Positions 1 through 12,373 are shown, counted from the stretch's first letter. The stretch: DNA of 64,000 nucleotides from Cryptomeria japonica (GCF_030272615.1 NC_081407.1:143658897-143722896), one strand, 5' to 3'. Translations and numbers: made by a program. The notes: generated from the sequence alone by a model not told the origin.

Positions 1-1
1 T

Positions 2-556
2 AGGAGTTTCCATGGTTTAGCTCAATTCTATAGGAAGTTTGTGAGGAACTTCAATGGCATATGTGCACCAGTCCTTGACACCATAAAAGGAGGCCTTAAA
101 ACTAAGTTCAAATGGACTGAGCAGGCTGATAAAGCATTCCAATTATTGAAGCAAGAAGTAGCCACAAAACCCATCCTACTCCTACCTACTTTTTACAAGC
201 TATTCACATTGGAGTGTGATGCAAGTGGAATTGCAGTAGGGGGTGTATTGATTCAAGAGGGAAGACCTGTGGCATTTTTTAGTGAGAAGCTCAATGAAGC
301 AAAGAAGAAGTACTCAGCCTATGACCTAGAGTTGTATGCACTAGTTCAGTCTCTCAAAAAATGGAGGCATTACCTACTCCCAAAGGAATTTGTGGTGTTC
401 ACAGACAACCAAGCTTTGAGTTACATTAACACTCAAGAGAAACTTAGCAATAGACATTTGAAATGGATGGAATACCTCCAATCCTTCACCTTCACCATCA
501 AGCATAAAAAGGGGCAACTTGACAAGGTGGCAGATGCTTTAAGCAAAAGTTGTTGA
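2..556 (+). pseudogene. pol fragment A: RT tail and RNase H
   Basis: The frame is already open at base 2, with the conserved RT end SFHGLAQFYRKF. It continues into the Ty3-type RNase H: LECDASGIAVGGVL (catalytic Asp), FFSEKLNEAKKKYS, YALVQSLKKWRHYL and VFTDNQAL. It ends DALSKSC then TGA. Copy B reads DALSRKLLTVQEL here, so copy A has lost one base around 545-550 and integrase continues in another frame. In life this domain degrades the RNA strand during cDNA synthesis. Confidence 0.93.
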
Positions 557-1881
557 CAATTCAAGAGTTACAATTGCAGAGCATAGGAATAGAAGGTTTC
601 AAGGACCTCTATGAAGGAGATGAAGACTTCTCATCAGCCTACAAAGTTTGCAAGGAGTTTGAGAACCATTTTCATGGTGAGTATGCAGGCTACACTCTCC
701 AAAATGGTCTCTTGTTCAAAGGTAATCAGTTATGTGTGCCTAGAGGATCCATGAGAGAAAACCTCATCCACGAGAAACACAATGGTAGTCTAAGTGGACA
801 CTTTGGAGTCAACAAAACCTTGGATCTAGTATAGAGGTACTACTTTTGGCCCAAGTTGCCAAGAGATGTGAAAAGGTATGTAGAGAAATGTGGTGTGTGT
901 CAAAGGGAAAAAGGAGGATCAAGTAATGCTGGTCTCTATCAACCATTGTTGATCCCAAATAGGCCTTGGGAATGTATAAGCATGGACTTTGTAGTAGGAC
1001 TCCCCAAGACAAAGACAGGAGTGGATAGCATCTATGTGGTAGTAGATAGATTTTCCAAGATGAGCCATTTCATTCCATGTAGGACTACACATGATGCTAG
1101 CTATATTGCACATCTTTTCTTTAAGGAGATTGTAAGGGTTCATGGATTTCCATTAAGCATTGTTTTAGATAGGGACATCAAGTTCATGGGCCATTTTTGG
1201 CAAACATTATGGAGGAGACTAGGAACTAATCTCTCATTTAGCTCAGCTTACCATCCACAAACTGATGGTCAAACTGAAGTCATTAATAGGGTGTTAGGCA
1301 GCTTGTTGAGGTGTTTAACTAAGGAGTATGGGCAAACATGGGATCTAATCATTCCTCAAGCAAAGTATGCCTATAATGACAGTGTGAATAAGACCACTGG
1401 AAGGAGTCCTTTTAAGGTTGTCTATGGTAGACATCCAAGGGGAGTGTGTGAACTTAGGGAACTTGGTTCCATGGAGATGAAGAGTGGTCAAGCAGAGGAC
1501 TTTACTCAAACCATCAAGGATGTCCAAGAGCAGGTCAAGAGAGCCATCCTTGAATCCACTCAAAAACTGAAGGCCAAACTAGATGAGAAAAGGAGAGAGG
1601 TTCAGTTCAAGGTGGGTGACTATGTGATGGTCCATTTGAGCAAAGCTAGAATGCAAAGTGGTAAGCCTACTAAATTGCAAATAAAGAGGGTAGGACCTTG
1701 TAGAATTTTGTCAAAATACGGTGAGGGCACCTGCAAGGTTGATCTTCCTTCAGATTTAGCCATTTCACCAGTCTTTAATGTTGCTAATCTAATAATGTAT
1801 AAGGGTGAGATAGCAAGGCGAACTAAGAATCAAGCCGAGGTACTACAAGACTTGGATGTGAATGCCTTACCCCAAGTGAAG
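550..1881 (+). pseudogene. pol fragment A: integrase
   Basis: After the frameshift the frame reads LLTIQELQL and enters the zinc-binding domain (HEKHNGSLSGHFGVNKT, then CGVCQREKGG). A TAG at 832-834 splits it. The catalytic core follows: SMDFVVGLPK (first Asp), VLDRDIKFMGHFW (second Asp), HPQTDGQTEVINR (Glu of DD35E). The C-terminal part has VGDYVMVHLSKA and VGPCRILSKYGEGTCKVDLP, the gypsy GPY/F-type module. The frame ends at TAG 1882, just before the chromodomain. Integrase joins the cDNA to chromosomal DNA. Confidence 0.93.
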
Positions 1882-2061
1882 TAGCCTATAAAAGAGGAGA
1901 TCTCTAAGTCAAGGGTGAAGAAGTCTACTAGGCACCAGGTTTACATGGAGCACTTGGTGAAGTGGGCAGATCAACCTGTGTCTAAAGCTACTTGGGTTGA
2001 AGAAAGCAAGTTCAAGAAGCTTGGCATTGATCCGGCTCTCCTCACTCCCCTATTTCCTTAG
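1882..2061 (+). pseudogene. pol fragment A: chromodomain tail
   Basis: In phase after the TAG at 1882, the frame reads EEISKSRVKKSTRHQVYM, then EHLVKWADQPVSKATWVEE. This is the C-terminal chromodomain that defines chromoviruses and is thought to steer integration to particular chromatin. It ends with TAG at 2059-2061, about 20 bp before the LTR. Confidence 0.88.
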
Positions 2062-2081
2062 TTTGTTGTAGATGGGGAGTA

Positions 2082-3665
2082 TGGTGTAGTATCACCCTTC
2101 AAAGGGCTCCCACTATTTGATTTTCTTGTGTTCTTGCTTCTTTAAGAAGCCATTGTATATAAAATAAGAGCCATGTGCCCATTGGTCCTAGTTTGGGTCC
2201 TAGGTTCATGAGTCTAAGTTGAGTTTTCTTGAAAATAGAGGGTATGTGTGCCTTTGAGGTATTTAGGGTACTTCTTAGCATGGTGGTGTCCTTAGGATAG
2301 CCCAATGTGGGTCTAGGAGTCAAGGAAAGCAACATTGAGAAAGTTGCTCAAAAGTTGCAAAAGTTGCATGACAACTTTTCAAAGTTGTCAAGCAACTTTT
2401 CCACCTAGTGGGTCAAGATCTTTAGTTTAGCATGGACAACCCTAATATGGGCACACACATCAAGGAAAGGTTAGTATAAGTAGTTGCAAACCCTAAGATA
2501 AGGGGTTGGATTTCAGTTGTTGTACAGCCAAAAAGAAAGTGACTTGACTGTGACTGCAATTTTGTTACCAGTCGGCACAAATGGAGTAAGAAAAGATTAT
2601 TAATGGATTGATTTTTGAGAAAACCTATGTTGAGAGTCTTATATGGTGTATTTACTTCCATTTTGAGCATTTATATTAGGTTTTGTTTTGCAAGTGTGGT
2701 GTGTTTGTAAATATTTTGTAAATTACCTTCTCACTGTCCAGTTTTGGACTGTTTTGAGAAAATGGGTTGTTAACTCCTTTCCCCATTGTGGAATCACCAT
2801 GAAACCTTGGGGAATAGGAGTATAGACCCTTTACATTACTTTAGAGCAAGTAGGGCCCTTGAAGATGCAGGGAAGCCAACCAAAAACCCACTCCTAGGCG
2901 AGACTAGACAGTGCCCGGCTAGGAAGGGGTGAAGTTGCAGAGGTCCAGAAGAGCGAGGGAGGACAAAGGAGGAGGTACCCTTTGGAGGAGTTGTAGAGGG
3001 GTGAGTGGATCACCATTTGTGTGAAGGAGGAGCTTCCACCAATCCAGAAAAGGTGGTGAAATCAACAAACCAACACTATGACCCTGGCAAGCCTAAAAAC
3101 CCTCTTCAAAACCCTTAAAAACCCCAAAATTCACCTAGGGCAGTGTACGGACACTTGGAGGCCCAAAACCAAAAAAATCCTTAAGCCCTTTCCAAATTAA
3201 TAGTAGGTATTTTGGTAAGTTTCACAAGCATATGCATCATTTGCAAGAGGGAGCCCTAAAAGTCCGGATAGGAGGCCTAATTGGGCACATTCCTTGTAGC
3301 CCTATTTTGTAGGTAAAAGACAAAATAGTGAAATCGGTAAGGAGTTGGAAGTTGAAAACCTCTTGGGGCACATGAATGCATGGATAACCATGTCCAAGAC
3401 CTATCCTATCCTTTCTAGAACCTCAGAAGGTGTGGAACAAGCCAAACCTTTATTAGCCTAAGTAAGGGTTCTTTGAATCTCATGAGTAGGTGAGACCTTA
3501 GGAGTGGTATTTCAAGTTGTTGTTGGGTGGATTGGGCAAGGTCAGGGGATTCCACAAGAAGGGGAAGTCATAGAGACCCTAGGGTGTGGTTAGAACACCT
3601 GGTGATCCAAGGAAAGGATCCAAGAGCATAGACTAGGGTAGTCTATCCCAAACCCCATCCCATTA
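2082..3665 (+). repeat. 3' LTR of chromovirus A
   Basis: It starts TGGTGTAGTATCACCC right after the purine tract GATGGGGAG (2071-2079) and aligns over its length with both LTRs of copy B. The family end is CCCATCCCACCA; here it reads CCCATCCCATTA, so the terminal bases have drifted. A TATA-like TATATAAAATAAG lies near 2157, and a near-palindrome at 2370-2391 corresponds to a perfect one in copy B. Confidence 0.9.
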
Positions 3666-5370
3666 GTAGATGCAGATAGAGGAGAATGACCTGATTGAAG
3701 ATGGAGTCTGTGGAAGGTTGATGACATGGTGTCATCAAGAGTGTTTACCGTTATGTAAGTCCATTGGTAATATGGTCAAGGTGTTGATGAAAAAGACTCC
3801 CCATCTGATGAATATGTGCATAAGGTAGGTTAGCAAGAGTGCTTCCCAATTGAGTAGTCCACTGGAAGAGAAGCAAAGTGCAAGGTTGATGAATGACCAG
3901 TTTGAGGGTTTAACCGGCAGGGTTAGTATATAGGTAGATGAACTCAGTAATGGAGTTGGTCAGTGATCCAATCCATACCGACACAATGGGTCAAGCAGTG
4001 GTGGATGCCGACGTGGATGCCACAAAGAGATGAGGTGGAAAGCACGCAGAGGTCGCAGCGCATTTAATATGAATCATGTGATTTGTGGATCAGATCAGAA
4101 GAGTGCGTCTCGAGGAAGAATGAGCGACAAAGACAAATCAAGGAGTTGTTGGTGCCTTGATCTAAGCAAGAAGATCAGATTGTGAGAAGGCCTTGAGAAG
4201 GAAATAGCATAAACATTAATGGCATTTTGATAGAGGCGGGTCAAGAGATGAGGTCGTGGTTGCTAAGATTAAAAGATGTGTATTGGAAGGCGCATTAATG
4301 GTGGACATGTATAGTTGGTTGTCTGGGAGATCAAATCAGACATGATCTGATTGGATTTGGTTTGCCTCGAGGTTGATGAGAAAACCCTAACCGCCTGAGA
4401 TTTGAATTGGTTTTTTACGGGAAAACCAGTCTATAAATATGCAAGCCAAAATCAGAGATGGTTGCCGCTAGATGAGAGAGTAGAGTTGATGAATAGAAGA
4501 AGATAGTGTTGTTGTGAAGTGATTAAGTGTTACTTCTACATGTGAGACAAAATTAGTGAAGTACTTAGCTATTATCTAAGAAGAGACTAAGTGTGAGGGA
4601 GAACCAGGTTGAAGTGTTCAACCGGTAGCAGTGCAGAACCGGTAGTGTCCATACCGGTAGAGAAGAAGTGAAGGAAGTTGCAGAGAGGGAAGACATAGAA
4701 CCAGCAGAGTATAGTATTGGTAAAGAGCAGAGCAGTGAGGAGGAGATCTAGTAGAGAAGAATAGAGGAAAGGTGAACTAGTAGAATTTACCGGCAAGCAA
4801 AGCAACAAATGAGAGCAGCAGAAAGAGTGGTGTACTGGTGTAGCAAAGAAGGTGTCTCACCGATAGAGTGAGGTATATGAGATGGTTTCAAGGCTCACTT
4901 GTAATAGTATGATTACTTTTGTATTTGAATATTTACTGTGATCACTGATTTGTAGCTCGGTGCAGGGGTTGTAGCCCATAAACAAGTCAGGGGTTGGTGC
5001 TCCTTGGGTTGGTGCCTTAAATCAGGGGTTGGTACTCCTTGGGTTGGTGCCCTAAATCAAGGGTTGGTGCTCCTTGGGTTATAGCCCTAAAGATTCTAAT
5101 AGATTTTATTGTGAGGCTAGATTGGAGCAGTAGACTCCAGCAACATTGCTCATCGAGGTTTTTTTTTCCCATATTGGGTTTTCCTCATACATACTGGTGT
5201 TATATGATGCCCCCTTATGTGAATGCATCTGTGTCTAGTCTCCTCACTAACTGGTAAGTCTACATTATGTTAGATCCCATGAATGGCATACACACATAAG
5301 TTAGTTAAAGGGTAAAAGATTAAGAACCACTAATTCACCCACCTCTTAGTGGTGCATTGTGTCTAACACA
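3666..5370 (+). repeat. LTR-like noncoding block, probable solo or truncated LTR
   Basis: There is no coding potential. It has several ACCGGTA-type motifs, a TATA-like TATAAATATGC near 4432, a TTTTTCCCATATTGGGTTTTCC segment resembling the R/U5 part of the copia LTRs in this window, and an end CTAATTCACCC...GTCTAACA like theirs (CTGATTCACCCC...CCTAACA). No primer site follows, and no matching target duplication or clear TG start was found, so the left edge is only the end of the preceding LTR. Confidence 0.5.
4987..5091 (+). repeat. Tandem repeat, 3 x 35 bp
   Basis: Three contiguous 35-bp units begin TCAGGGGTTGGTGCTCC, at 4987, 5022 and 5057. They differ at a few bases, and the third drifts near its end (ATAGCC for GGTGCC). 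The array lies inside the LTR-like block. Confidence 0.9.
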
Positions 5371-5413
5371 TGCAACCTACTTGGACCAGAAGGGTGTCAG
5401 TAAAGCATCCAAA

Positions 5414-5481
5414 TAGCTAGTGTTGGCATCAATGACAAAACATCAATGCAACACATAATCAATTCCATCAAATGGCCAACA
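5414..5481 (-). repeat. Antisense LTR tip
   Basis: Read on the minus strand this starts TGTTGGCC and continues GATTATGTGTTGCATTGATG, TTTTGTCATTGATG. It parallels the first about 70 bp of the copia 2 LTR at 51769 (TGTTGGCATTATACATG, GATTATGTGTTGCATTAATT, GTTTGTCATTGATG). Only the tip is present and it abuts the chromovirus C integrase. Confidence 0.55.
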
Positions 5482-6361
5482 AGAGAATAGTTTCAGACAG
5501 AGACACTAAGTTTGTTGGGTATTTTTGGAGAACACTTTGGAAGAAGATGAAGATAGATTTGAAGTTCAGTTCTTTTTTTCATCCACGGACTGGTGGACAG
5601 ATAGAAGTTGTTAACCAAAGTTTGGGAAATTTGTTGAGATGTTTAGTGGGAGATAAAACCGGAAGTTGGGATTTGATCTTTGCACAAGCAGAGTTTTCCT
5701 ATAACAATTCAGTGAATAGAAGTACCAAAAAAACACCTTTTGAGATTGTTACCGGAGTGCATCCTAGAGGAATAGCAGAATTAAGGGACATTAGTAGTGA
5801 AGATTGGAAGAGTTCAGAAGCAGAAAATTTTGTAGATCACATGGCAACATTGCATATTCAAGTTAAATAGAATTTGGAAGACATGAAGAGAAAATATAAG
5901 GAGAAGGAAGATGAGAAGAGGAGACATAAGGAATTTGAAGTTGGCGATGAAGTGATGGTATACTTGAGAAAATAGAGATTCCCGGTTGGAAATTATAATA
6001 AGTTGCAGATGAAGAATTTTGGACCCTATAAGATTTTGAGGAAGTTCAGTTCTGGAAATGCATATGAAGTAGAGCTACCAGATAGTCTAAGTATTTCACC
6101 TATATTCAATATTGCAGATCTTCATGAGTATCATGAACCCAAATTCAGTAAGGACAGTGTTGTAGACCTTGAGAAACAATTTCCCCAGAAGGAAGTAGAT
6201 CAAATGGAAGAGATTCTAGATAGTAGGATTGGGCGTAGTACCACGAACAGTCAGTACAAAGAATATCTTGTGAAGTGGAAGAACATACCAGTTGAAGATT
6301 CATCTTGGATTTCTTATGTAGAGGTAGACTGCCTTGGTTTCCCTCTAACCTCAGAAAATTG
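5472..6361 (+). pseudogene. Chromovirus C: integrase core to chromodomain
   Basis: The remnant starts inside the catalytic core at RIVSDRDTKFVGYFW (second Asp), then HPRTGGQIEVVNQSLGN (Glu). It continues through VGDEVMVYLRK and FGPYKILRKFSSGNAYEVEL to a chromodomain (EEILDSRIGRSTTNSQYKEY, LVKWKNIPVEDSSW). In-frame stops lie at 5868 and near 5973. It is clearly a different family from copies A and B: the layout is the same but wording differs throughout. RT, RNase H and the N-terminal integrase are missing, cut at the antisense LTR tip. Confidence 0.9.
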
Positions 6362-7117
6362 AGAGGCTCACTTTTTCATTAACCTCGGATGTCTGATGCA
6401 GGAGCATCCCCGGTTCACAACAGTCTTGCATCAACCAAAAACATTTTCCTTTCTATTTTTTTTTATGTTTGCAGTTTCAGTTTTCCTTTCTGTGTTCCCT
6501 AGTTTTGGCTCACCGGATCCTGTGGAGTTGGATTCTACTTGAAGACTTGATCATCTTTCTTTCTTTTAGACCGCATCTCATTTGGATCTCTTACCGACAA
6601 TAAATCGCTACCGGTTTCCATGATATTTTCTTGTTACCGGTTGCTTGAGACCTATTCTGGTGATCTATCGGAACCCATTTTGAATCTTGTAGAGCCTTGA
6701 GCATTGATTTCGATGTTCCTTGGCATGTGGCCAATCTTTTCCTGTGATCTATGTTTCATCCTTTGGATTTTCTGAAGGAATCTCTTGGTGGAGGCTGACC
6801 TTTTTCATTTTGCATGTTAGTTCTTGTTCTTCGGGTTTTGATCCCTTTTGGGCTGACTGGATCCTTTGGATCAATATATATATATTTTTAATCATGCTTT
6901 AGAATGAAATCAATTAGAATCAATTAGAGTATCAGATAGATAGACAATTCTTAGAAGATAGATCTTTCGATTCAAGGTCCCTGTTGTGATGTATTCTACC
7001 AAGCCTATGTGCGGGTATGTTGTAACCCAGTTGTTACCGGTTGGATGTAATCTAATTTCATGCAATAAAACTATATGTTCTGCATTGCCTCCATCATATC
7101 TATGTATTTCTGTTGTG
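6362..7117 (+). other. Noncoding 3' region of chromovirus C
   Basis: AT-rich DNA after the chromodomain with scattered ACCGGTT motifs and a short (AT)n near 6875. It probably holds the 3' untranslated part and LTR of element C, but I found no second LTR copy or target duplication to fix the limits. It ends where Tat-like minus-strand sequence begins. Confidence 0.4.
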
Positions 7118-8152
7118 GTTACTCGTTCTCACTAGTTCGGATTGATCTCTTTGAGGTCCCTCCTCACCGATGATTGCTTCATAAGGATAGCCCAACTTCA
7201 CCTAGAATTACTCAGAGGAAGGAATGATAACAAAGTTGACATCCATAGATTTGGTGTGAACCTCAATAGGAAGTGTGATATAACTAATGGTAGGACAAGA
7301 GAATCCATCACATAACTTAACGACCATATTAGTGTCATCATAGATTGCTTTATGCAAACGTAAAGCTAAAAGATACTCCTTAGTGATGATATTAACCATG
7401 CAAGAGGGATCAATAAGCACACCACGACAAGGCATTTCTTGAATCTTTACAACTATGTATAGAGGTCCATCAAGTTCTCTAATAGTCTCACTAGGGTCAA
7501 ATGTGATACATAAATCCTTAGGTTTTCTTTGTTTCTCTACCATATTCACCAAATTTTGAACCATAGTAGTCACATCCAAAGGAGAGAAAGAGGTATGTTC
7601 AATCTCAATCATGTTAGAGGTATGAGAAGGTAAAGGATCAATAAAAATCTTAAGATTTTGATTAGGAGGGGCTACTAATTTGTTTCCCTTATCATTCACA
7701 CCTACCACAGATATAGTATTATTATTATTCAAATCTTGAATCTTACTTTTCAATAGAAAACATTTCTCAGTGTCATGACCTGGTTGACGATGAAATTGAC
7801 AAAAAGAATTATTATCAAAGTAGGGTGAGGCTGCCTTAGAAGGGTCAACTGGTTTTATTGGAGTAAGTTTAATAACATTTATGTGTAACAACTAACACAT
7901 GATGCTATGTAAAGATTCATTCAAAGGATTAAATTGTCTTTCTCTTTTGAAAAAATTAGAAATAGGAGGCACACCTATTGTAGCATTCACATTGTTGTTG
8001 TTGATATTGTCATTGAATTTTGGGAATCCTTTTCTAGGTTTGAACTTCACAAACAGTTGTTGAGCATTGCCACCCTTATCACTCAGAGCCATAGGAGTGG
8101 ATTGCTCCAGTTGAATCACAGTCAGTTGATAATTATGAAGTGTTGCGCACAA
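7118..8152 (-). pseudogene. Tat-like gypsy remnant: zinc finger and protease
   Basis: Minus strand, continuing the gag frame. A zinc-knuckle-like CQFHRQPGHDTEKC is followed by a retropepsin-like domain: GVLIDPSCMVNIITKEYL, where this position normally holds Asp-Thr/Ser-Gly, so the active-site turn looks damaged; then LPIEVHTKSMDVNFVI and, after two stops, VKLGYP. Single in-frame stops separate the segments (TAG at 7892-7894 among them). The frame fades at about 7118, at the same short motif (ACTAGTGAGAACGAGTA) that recurs near 50590 in the other Tat-like piece. Confidence 0.85.
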
Positions 8153-9333
8153 CTAGGGAAAGGAAGTAAACTCAGAAAGGAGAAGTTTGTCTCTAATATC
8201 TATTTTCAAATTAGAAATGAAAATTCTTTGAATATCATTATTAGGCACTTGAAAAGAAATTTGAGAACACAAATGCTTATATCTGCCAATAAAATCAATC
8301 ACTTTTTCTTTAACACCTTGTTTACAATGCATTAAATCAGTCAAAGTGATTTTAGGACCTATGTTGTTTTGAAATTGTTCAATAAAAGCATTTTCAAATT
8401 GTTGAAAAGAAGTAATAGAATAGGAAGGCAAAGAGAAATACCATTGCAAAGCCTTATCTCTCAATGTTCTAGTAAACAATATTGAAAGCAATCTTTGATC
8501 ATAAGCAAAGTCAATACACAAAGTTTGGAATGTCTTGATATGTGTTAAAGGATCACCTTTTCCATTATAGAGTTCCAATTGAGGGACTTCAACATGTTTA
8601 GGAGGGACAGCTCTAACAATATCAAGATAAAATGGGCTTGCAACATCAAACATGGGCACACTAAACTTGGATTGACTCATAGAAGCAATTTGTTGTTGCA
8701 ATGATGACACAGTTTGAGCAAGATTATTAATGGTCACTTTGGTTGAAGAATTCATATTAGAAATATTTGATTGAGAAGGTGGTGTGATGTTGTTGAAAGA
8801 AGACATTGATTGAGAATAAGGTGGAGGAACACTATGGTAAGTAGGCATAGAAGACGATTGAGTAGGAAATGGGATACTAAAAGGAGGAATAGAATGATTC
8901 GATGAATTTCCCCCTTGTGTCACATTGATTGGGTGAGAGGAAAGGGGAATACTTATTGAGGGTAAGGATGAAGGGTTATTGAAGAAGAGGGATTTCCCCC
9001 ATGACTAATGGTTGTAGGTATGATATTTTGAGTTGATGTAGTCATGATATTTGAAGTGAAAGTAGGAATACTAGCCATTGGAGTGGTCAAAGGAATACAA
9101 TGATTGATTTGTGTAGAAGGTTGTGAATAACCTAAGTTCTCAGTACATCTATTTATAGGAATGACCTTAGAATCAACAATATGAAAAATGCCACACAATA
9201 TATCAGTTCCATTCTTATCACTTTGAATCATGCGCTTGAGACCTTCAATTAATCTGACCCTGATTGGGTGAATCCAGTGGTTGGAGGTGAAGTATGATTG
9301 GTTTGGAATTCCATATGGAATTACATACATCAA
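8153..9333 (-). pseudogene. Tat-like gypsy remnant: gag
   Basis: Minus strand. The capsid-type gag domain is clear at 8153-8923: VPQLELYNGKGDPLTHIKTF, ALQWYFSLPSYSITSFQQFE, FIEQFQNNIG and LTDLMHCKQGVKEKVIDFI. Upstream is a Pro/Ser/Gln-rich N-terminal part (8953-9333 in another frame). It ends in a TAG at 8153-8155 with the next segment in the same frame. Gag packages the element RNA into cytoplasmic particles. RT and integrase are absent beside it; this is a different copy from the pol at 46.8-50.65 kb, since the order along the minus strand would be wrong for one element. Confidence 0.88.
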
Positions 9334-9984
9334 ACCAACATCAATTCACAAATTCAATCAAACCAGTGAAGGATTTTTGACCAATCCCTACTTTCTAGGC
9401 CTAGGAAGGGGAAATTAGGCCTAATTAACTGGTAAAGGGTTAGATATGTTAATGACAAAACCAACCTCCGGTTTTGCAATATTGTATGTAAACCCCAAAA
9501 GGGTGTCTATAATGTAAAATATTTCATAGGGTTGTTTGGGAAGTTTATTAGATAAATGCAGAATACCCTGTTCATAGGGCTACTAGAATTAGGTCTCCTA
9601 TTAGGCCTAAAAGTGCAGTTTGTTTGTAAAACTTGGAATTGGTAAAGGTCAAAGCTCTTGAGAAAGGATTAGGGTTAGGAATCCATGAAAAATCATCCAT
9701 CCTTATGTGTGTAGTTTGTGGAATGAAGATCATGTGGTAGAGGGGTTGAACTCTTCGGTTGCGTGTGAAAGGGAGTGGGAAAACAAGGTCTCCTAAGCAA
9801 GAAAATGGAACTCAAAAACAACAAGTTCTTACCCTAGCCTAAGGACCTTGGGAAGGTCAGAGAGGGTAAGTCTTGCAAACCCTTGGAGGGTGTGAGGCGT
9901 AGAATCATTGGATGGTTCGTGTGTAGCTTGGAGGAGATACCTAGACAAGGTAGCATAAATAGGTGAGAGACAACTTACTCTACA
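9334..9984. other. Noncoding, nothing recognised
   Basis: It lies upstream of the minus-strand gag and may hold its leader, but I saw no Met-tRNA primer site (complement of TGGTATCAGAGC) and no LTR boundary. Confidence 0.4.
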
Positions 9985-10600
9985 TCAGGGGGGTGAATCA
10001 ATTGTATAAAATCTTAAACTTATTTCCCAAAGTAGATCTGCAACAATTTAACAGTAACACATAATCCACATAAATTATTAACATGAAACATCAAACACAC
10101 CATACACAATGAGACACTAGATTTTATGTGGAAAACCCTGTTAGGGGAAAAACCACAGAGAAGCTATTCTCAATATATGAACACCTATTAGGGTGACACC
10201 AGCTAAGGTGATTTTTACAAAGAAAGGCTCATTGCTTGTGAGAAAGAAATAAGAGGCTCACTGCAAAAATAAAGAATAATAAAAGAGAAAGAATCCACGA
10301 CAAATGCACTTATGCAACTACAAGCTCTTTAGATACCTTAAGCTCACTGCTTCTAGTAGCTAACACATGAAAGCTCACACAACTCAACTCTTTTCACCAA
10401 CTCAACACCAATTGTCAAACTGTCAGGAAGATAGATCCTCTTTCATACACCTTCATCGCATTCTACTTTCTTTCACCCATACACACACATGCATACAATC
10501 ATTCCAATGTCCAAGTATCACTATATATATCATCCTCTCAAATACAAAATCTCCCAAGGTCGATTAAGCAACTTAACCGAACACAATTCAAATTAGGTCA
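9985..10600 (-). repeat. Copia-type LTR fragment
   Basis: Minus-strand reading shows the LTR features seen elsewhere in the window: TTGATTCACCCCCCTGATG near one edge, and GGTTTTTCCCCTAACAGGG followed by TTTTCCACATAAAATC. Neither edge nor a target duplication could be fixed. Confidence 0.5.
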
Positions 10601-11666
10601 CTACTAAACATTTAGTGGTGGAGAATAATGTAAAGTGGACGACAATACAACTTAATTAGGATCAAAATGGTTATCAAACACAATATACCAAAGTCCATGA
10701 TCATAAGAGCAACAAAGTAGAGTGTAAACACCTGAGGTTGGCCAAACCTAGAGTAAACACCATCAAACTTGAAAATCATGCTTCTGAAGCCCAAGAACAT
10801 GTGCCAATTGAATAGAATTAAGCTAAGGACATTATCATCCTAACTCCAAAAATACAATGCCAGAAACTGTAATGTGGAGAAATGTGAAGCATGCATTTTA
10901 TAGGAACACTATCAAACACTGTCAACCATACTAGTAAACACAACTTCCTCACCATATCAATCTGGAGCACCAAATCCAAAATATAACATCTCCAAACATA
11001 TCCTAAAAATGTATCCAACCCGCAAGAATAGATATGCAACATAAAAGATATGTGGAGAAAATTACCCAACACAATTGCATACAAAGATCAACAATACTTA
11101 CACCAAGAAATCACTAATGACAACCAAAGCATGTTTACATCAATGACAACACATAAACATCTCATTCTAATTAACCTTGCAACACCTATATCATGCCACT
11201 ACTATAGGCTAGCAATCAAGAGTAAACCATAACATTATAACATTTACATCCTGTCAAACATGATAAAATATCAAGTGACAAAGCATATAAAACACCTCCA
11301 CCAAAGACTCCAAGATTCATCCATGCCTCCAAGATTTTAACATATCCAAATCACTTGAAGATAACCATCTCTTGTCAATGAAACCCAAGATGCCAAATAA
11401 CTATCACTGTAATGAAAACATAATCCAAGAGTCCAACCATGAAACCAATAAACACTAAAAAAGAGCATCCACCATTCAATGGTGAATCCATATCACTACC
11501 ACAAGCTTCCACTGAATCATGATATTGAGCTTTCCATGGTAGCATGAAAAACCATCTTCTAACAAAATATCATTTGTGGCCCCAACACGATCAAATAACT
11601 CACACCAAGAGCTCCCAAAGAGAAGAGTCAAACCAAGAAGATACAAAACGGCCAAACATCAAAGTC
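10601..11666. other. Noncoding, nothing recognised
   Basis: A/C-rich plus strand with only short chance frames. No repeat, RNA gene or element edge is visible. Confidence 0.4.
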
Positions 11667-11671
11667 ACTAG

Positions 11672-12368
11672 TGTTAGGATATAATGGTCTAAACCCAAAA
11701 TCATTTAATCATTTCCTACATAACCTATAAAATAAATTCATGCATACAAGATTACAGAATCACCATAATGTAAAGATTAAATAGACAAGTCACAAGATAA
11801 CACAAGATATACCCGGGGAAAACCCTCATGAGGGAAAAACCCGAGCCCCAAAAATATTCATACTTAATGCATTATTTAACCATAAAGCAATACAAAGCAC
11901 TTACAAAGTTACAATGAATACTCTTGAACCATCAAGCCCTCTAATGTATTCTCATGTGTCCAAGCATGAATCCACACATCCCTTGCCATGCTCCACAAAT
12001 ATAATCCTCCAAAGGACTCAATGCAATGATAGCCCAAACCACCAACCAACCTTAACCACTAAACATGTGTTTTCTTTTATAGACAAAATCTCACACAAAT
12101 ACTAGTGGTAAAGTAAAACCGTGTGCTACCTAACCATTGACCATACATTTAATATTGGCTACTAATTTTTCTCTTTTTAAATATCTTTCCCCAATATTAA
12201 ATAATTATAATATAAGATTACAATGTTACAATACAACATCAAAGTGGCCCCAAGAATATGCCAAAGGAATCTCTACATGTTACACATCCTTGTGCAACTC
12301 ATATAATAAATAAAATTTTAAAAATTATAAAATTATTATGCAAGGTGTACAACACCTATCTCCCAACA
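11672..12368 (-). repeat. Solo LTR, 697 bp, TSD ACTAG
   Basis: On the minus strand it starts TGTTGGGAGATAGG and ends CCTAACA. It is flanked by perfect 5-bp duplications ACTAG at 11667-11671 and 12369-12373, the mark of an LTR-LTR recombination product. Inside are the GGGTTTTTCCCTCATGAGGG motif and a TATA box. A short inverted repeat AGGTGT..ACACCT lies near the start. Confidence 0.93.
12074..12082 (-). promoter_or_regulatory. TATA box of the solo LTR
   Basis: Minus strand CTATAAAAG, about 290 bp inside the LTR from its TG end. The same motif is kept in the partial relative at 18429-18437, which supports it as the LTR promoter. Confidence 0.65.
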
Positions 12369-12373
12369 ACTAG

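Larger units (their letters stand above)
1..3665 (+). mobile_element. Chromovirus copy A (Ty3/gypsy), 3' half
   Basis: The window opens inside reverse transcriptase and runs through RNase H, integrase, chromodomain, polypurine tract and a 1.58-kb 3' LTR. It is the same family as copy B at 36093-43966, which it matches closely at DNA level throughout, so B was used to set the boundaries. It is inactive: a 1-nt deletion near 545-550 and in-frame TAG codons at 832 and 1882 break the polyprotein. The 5' LTR, gag and protease lie left of the window, so its target duplication cannot be read. Confidence 0.95.
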
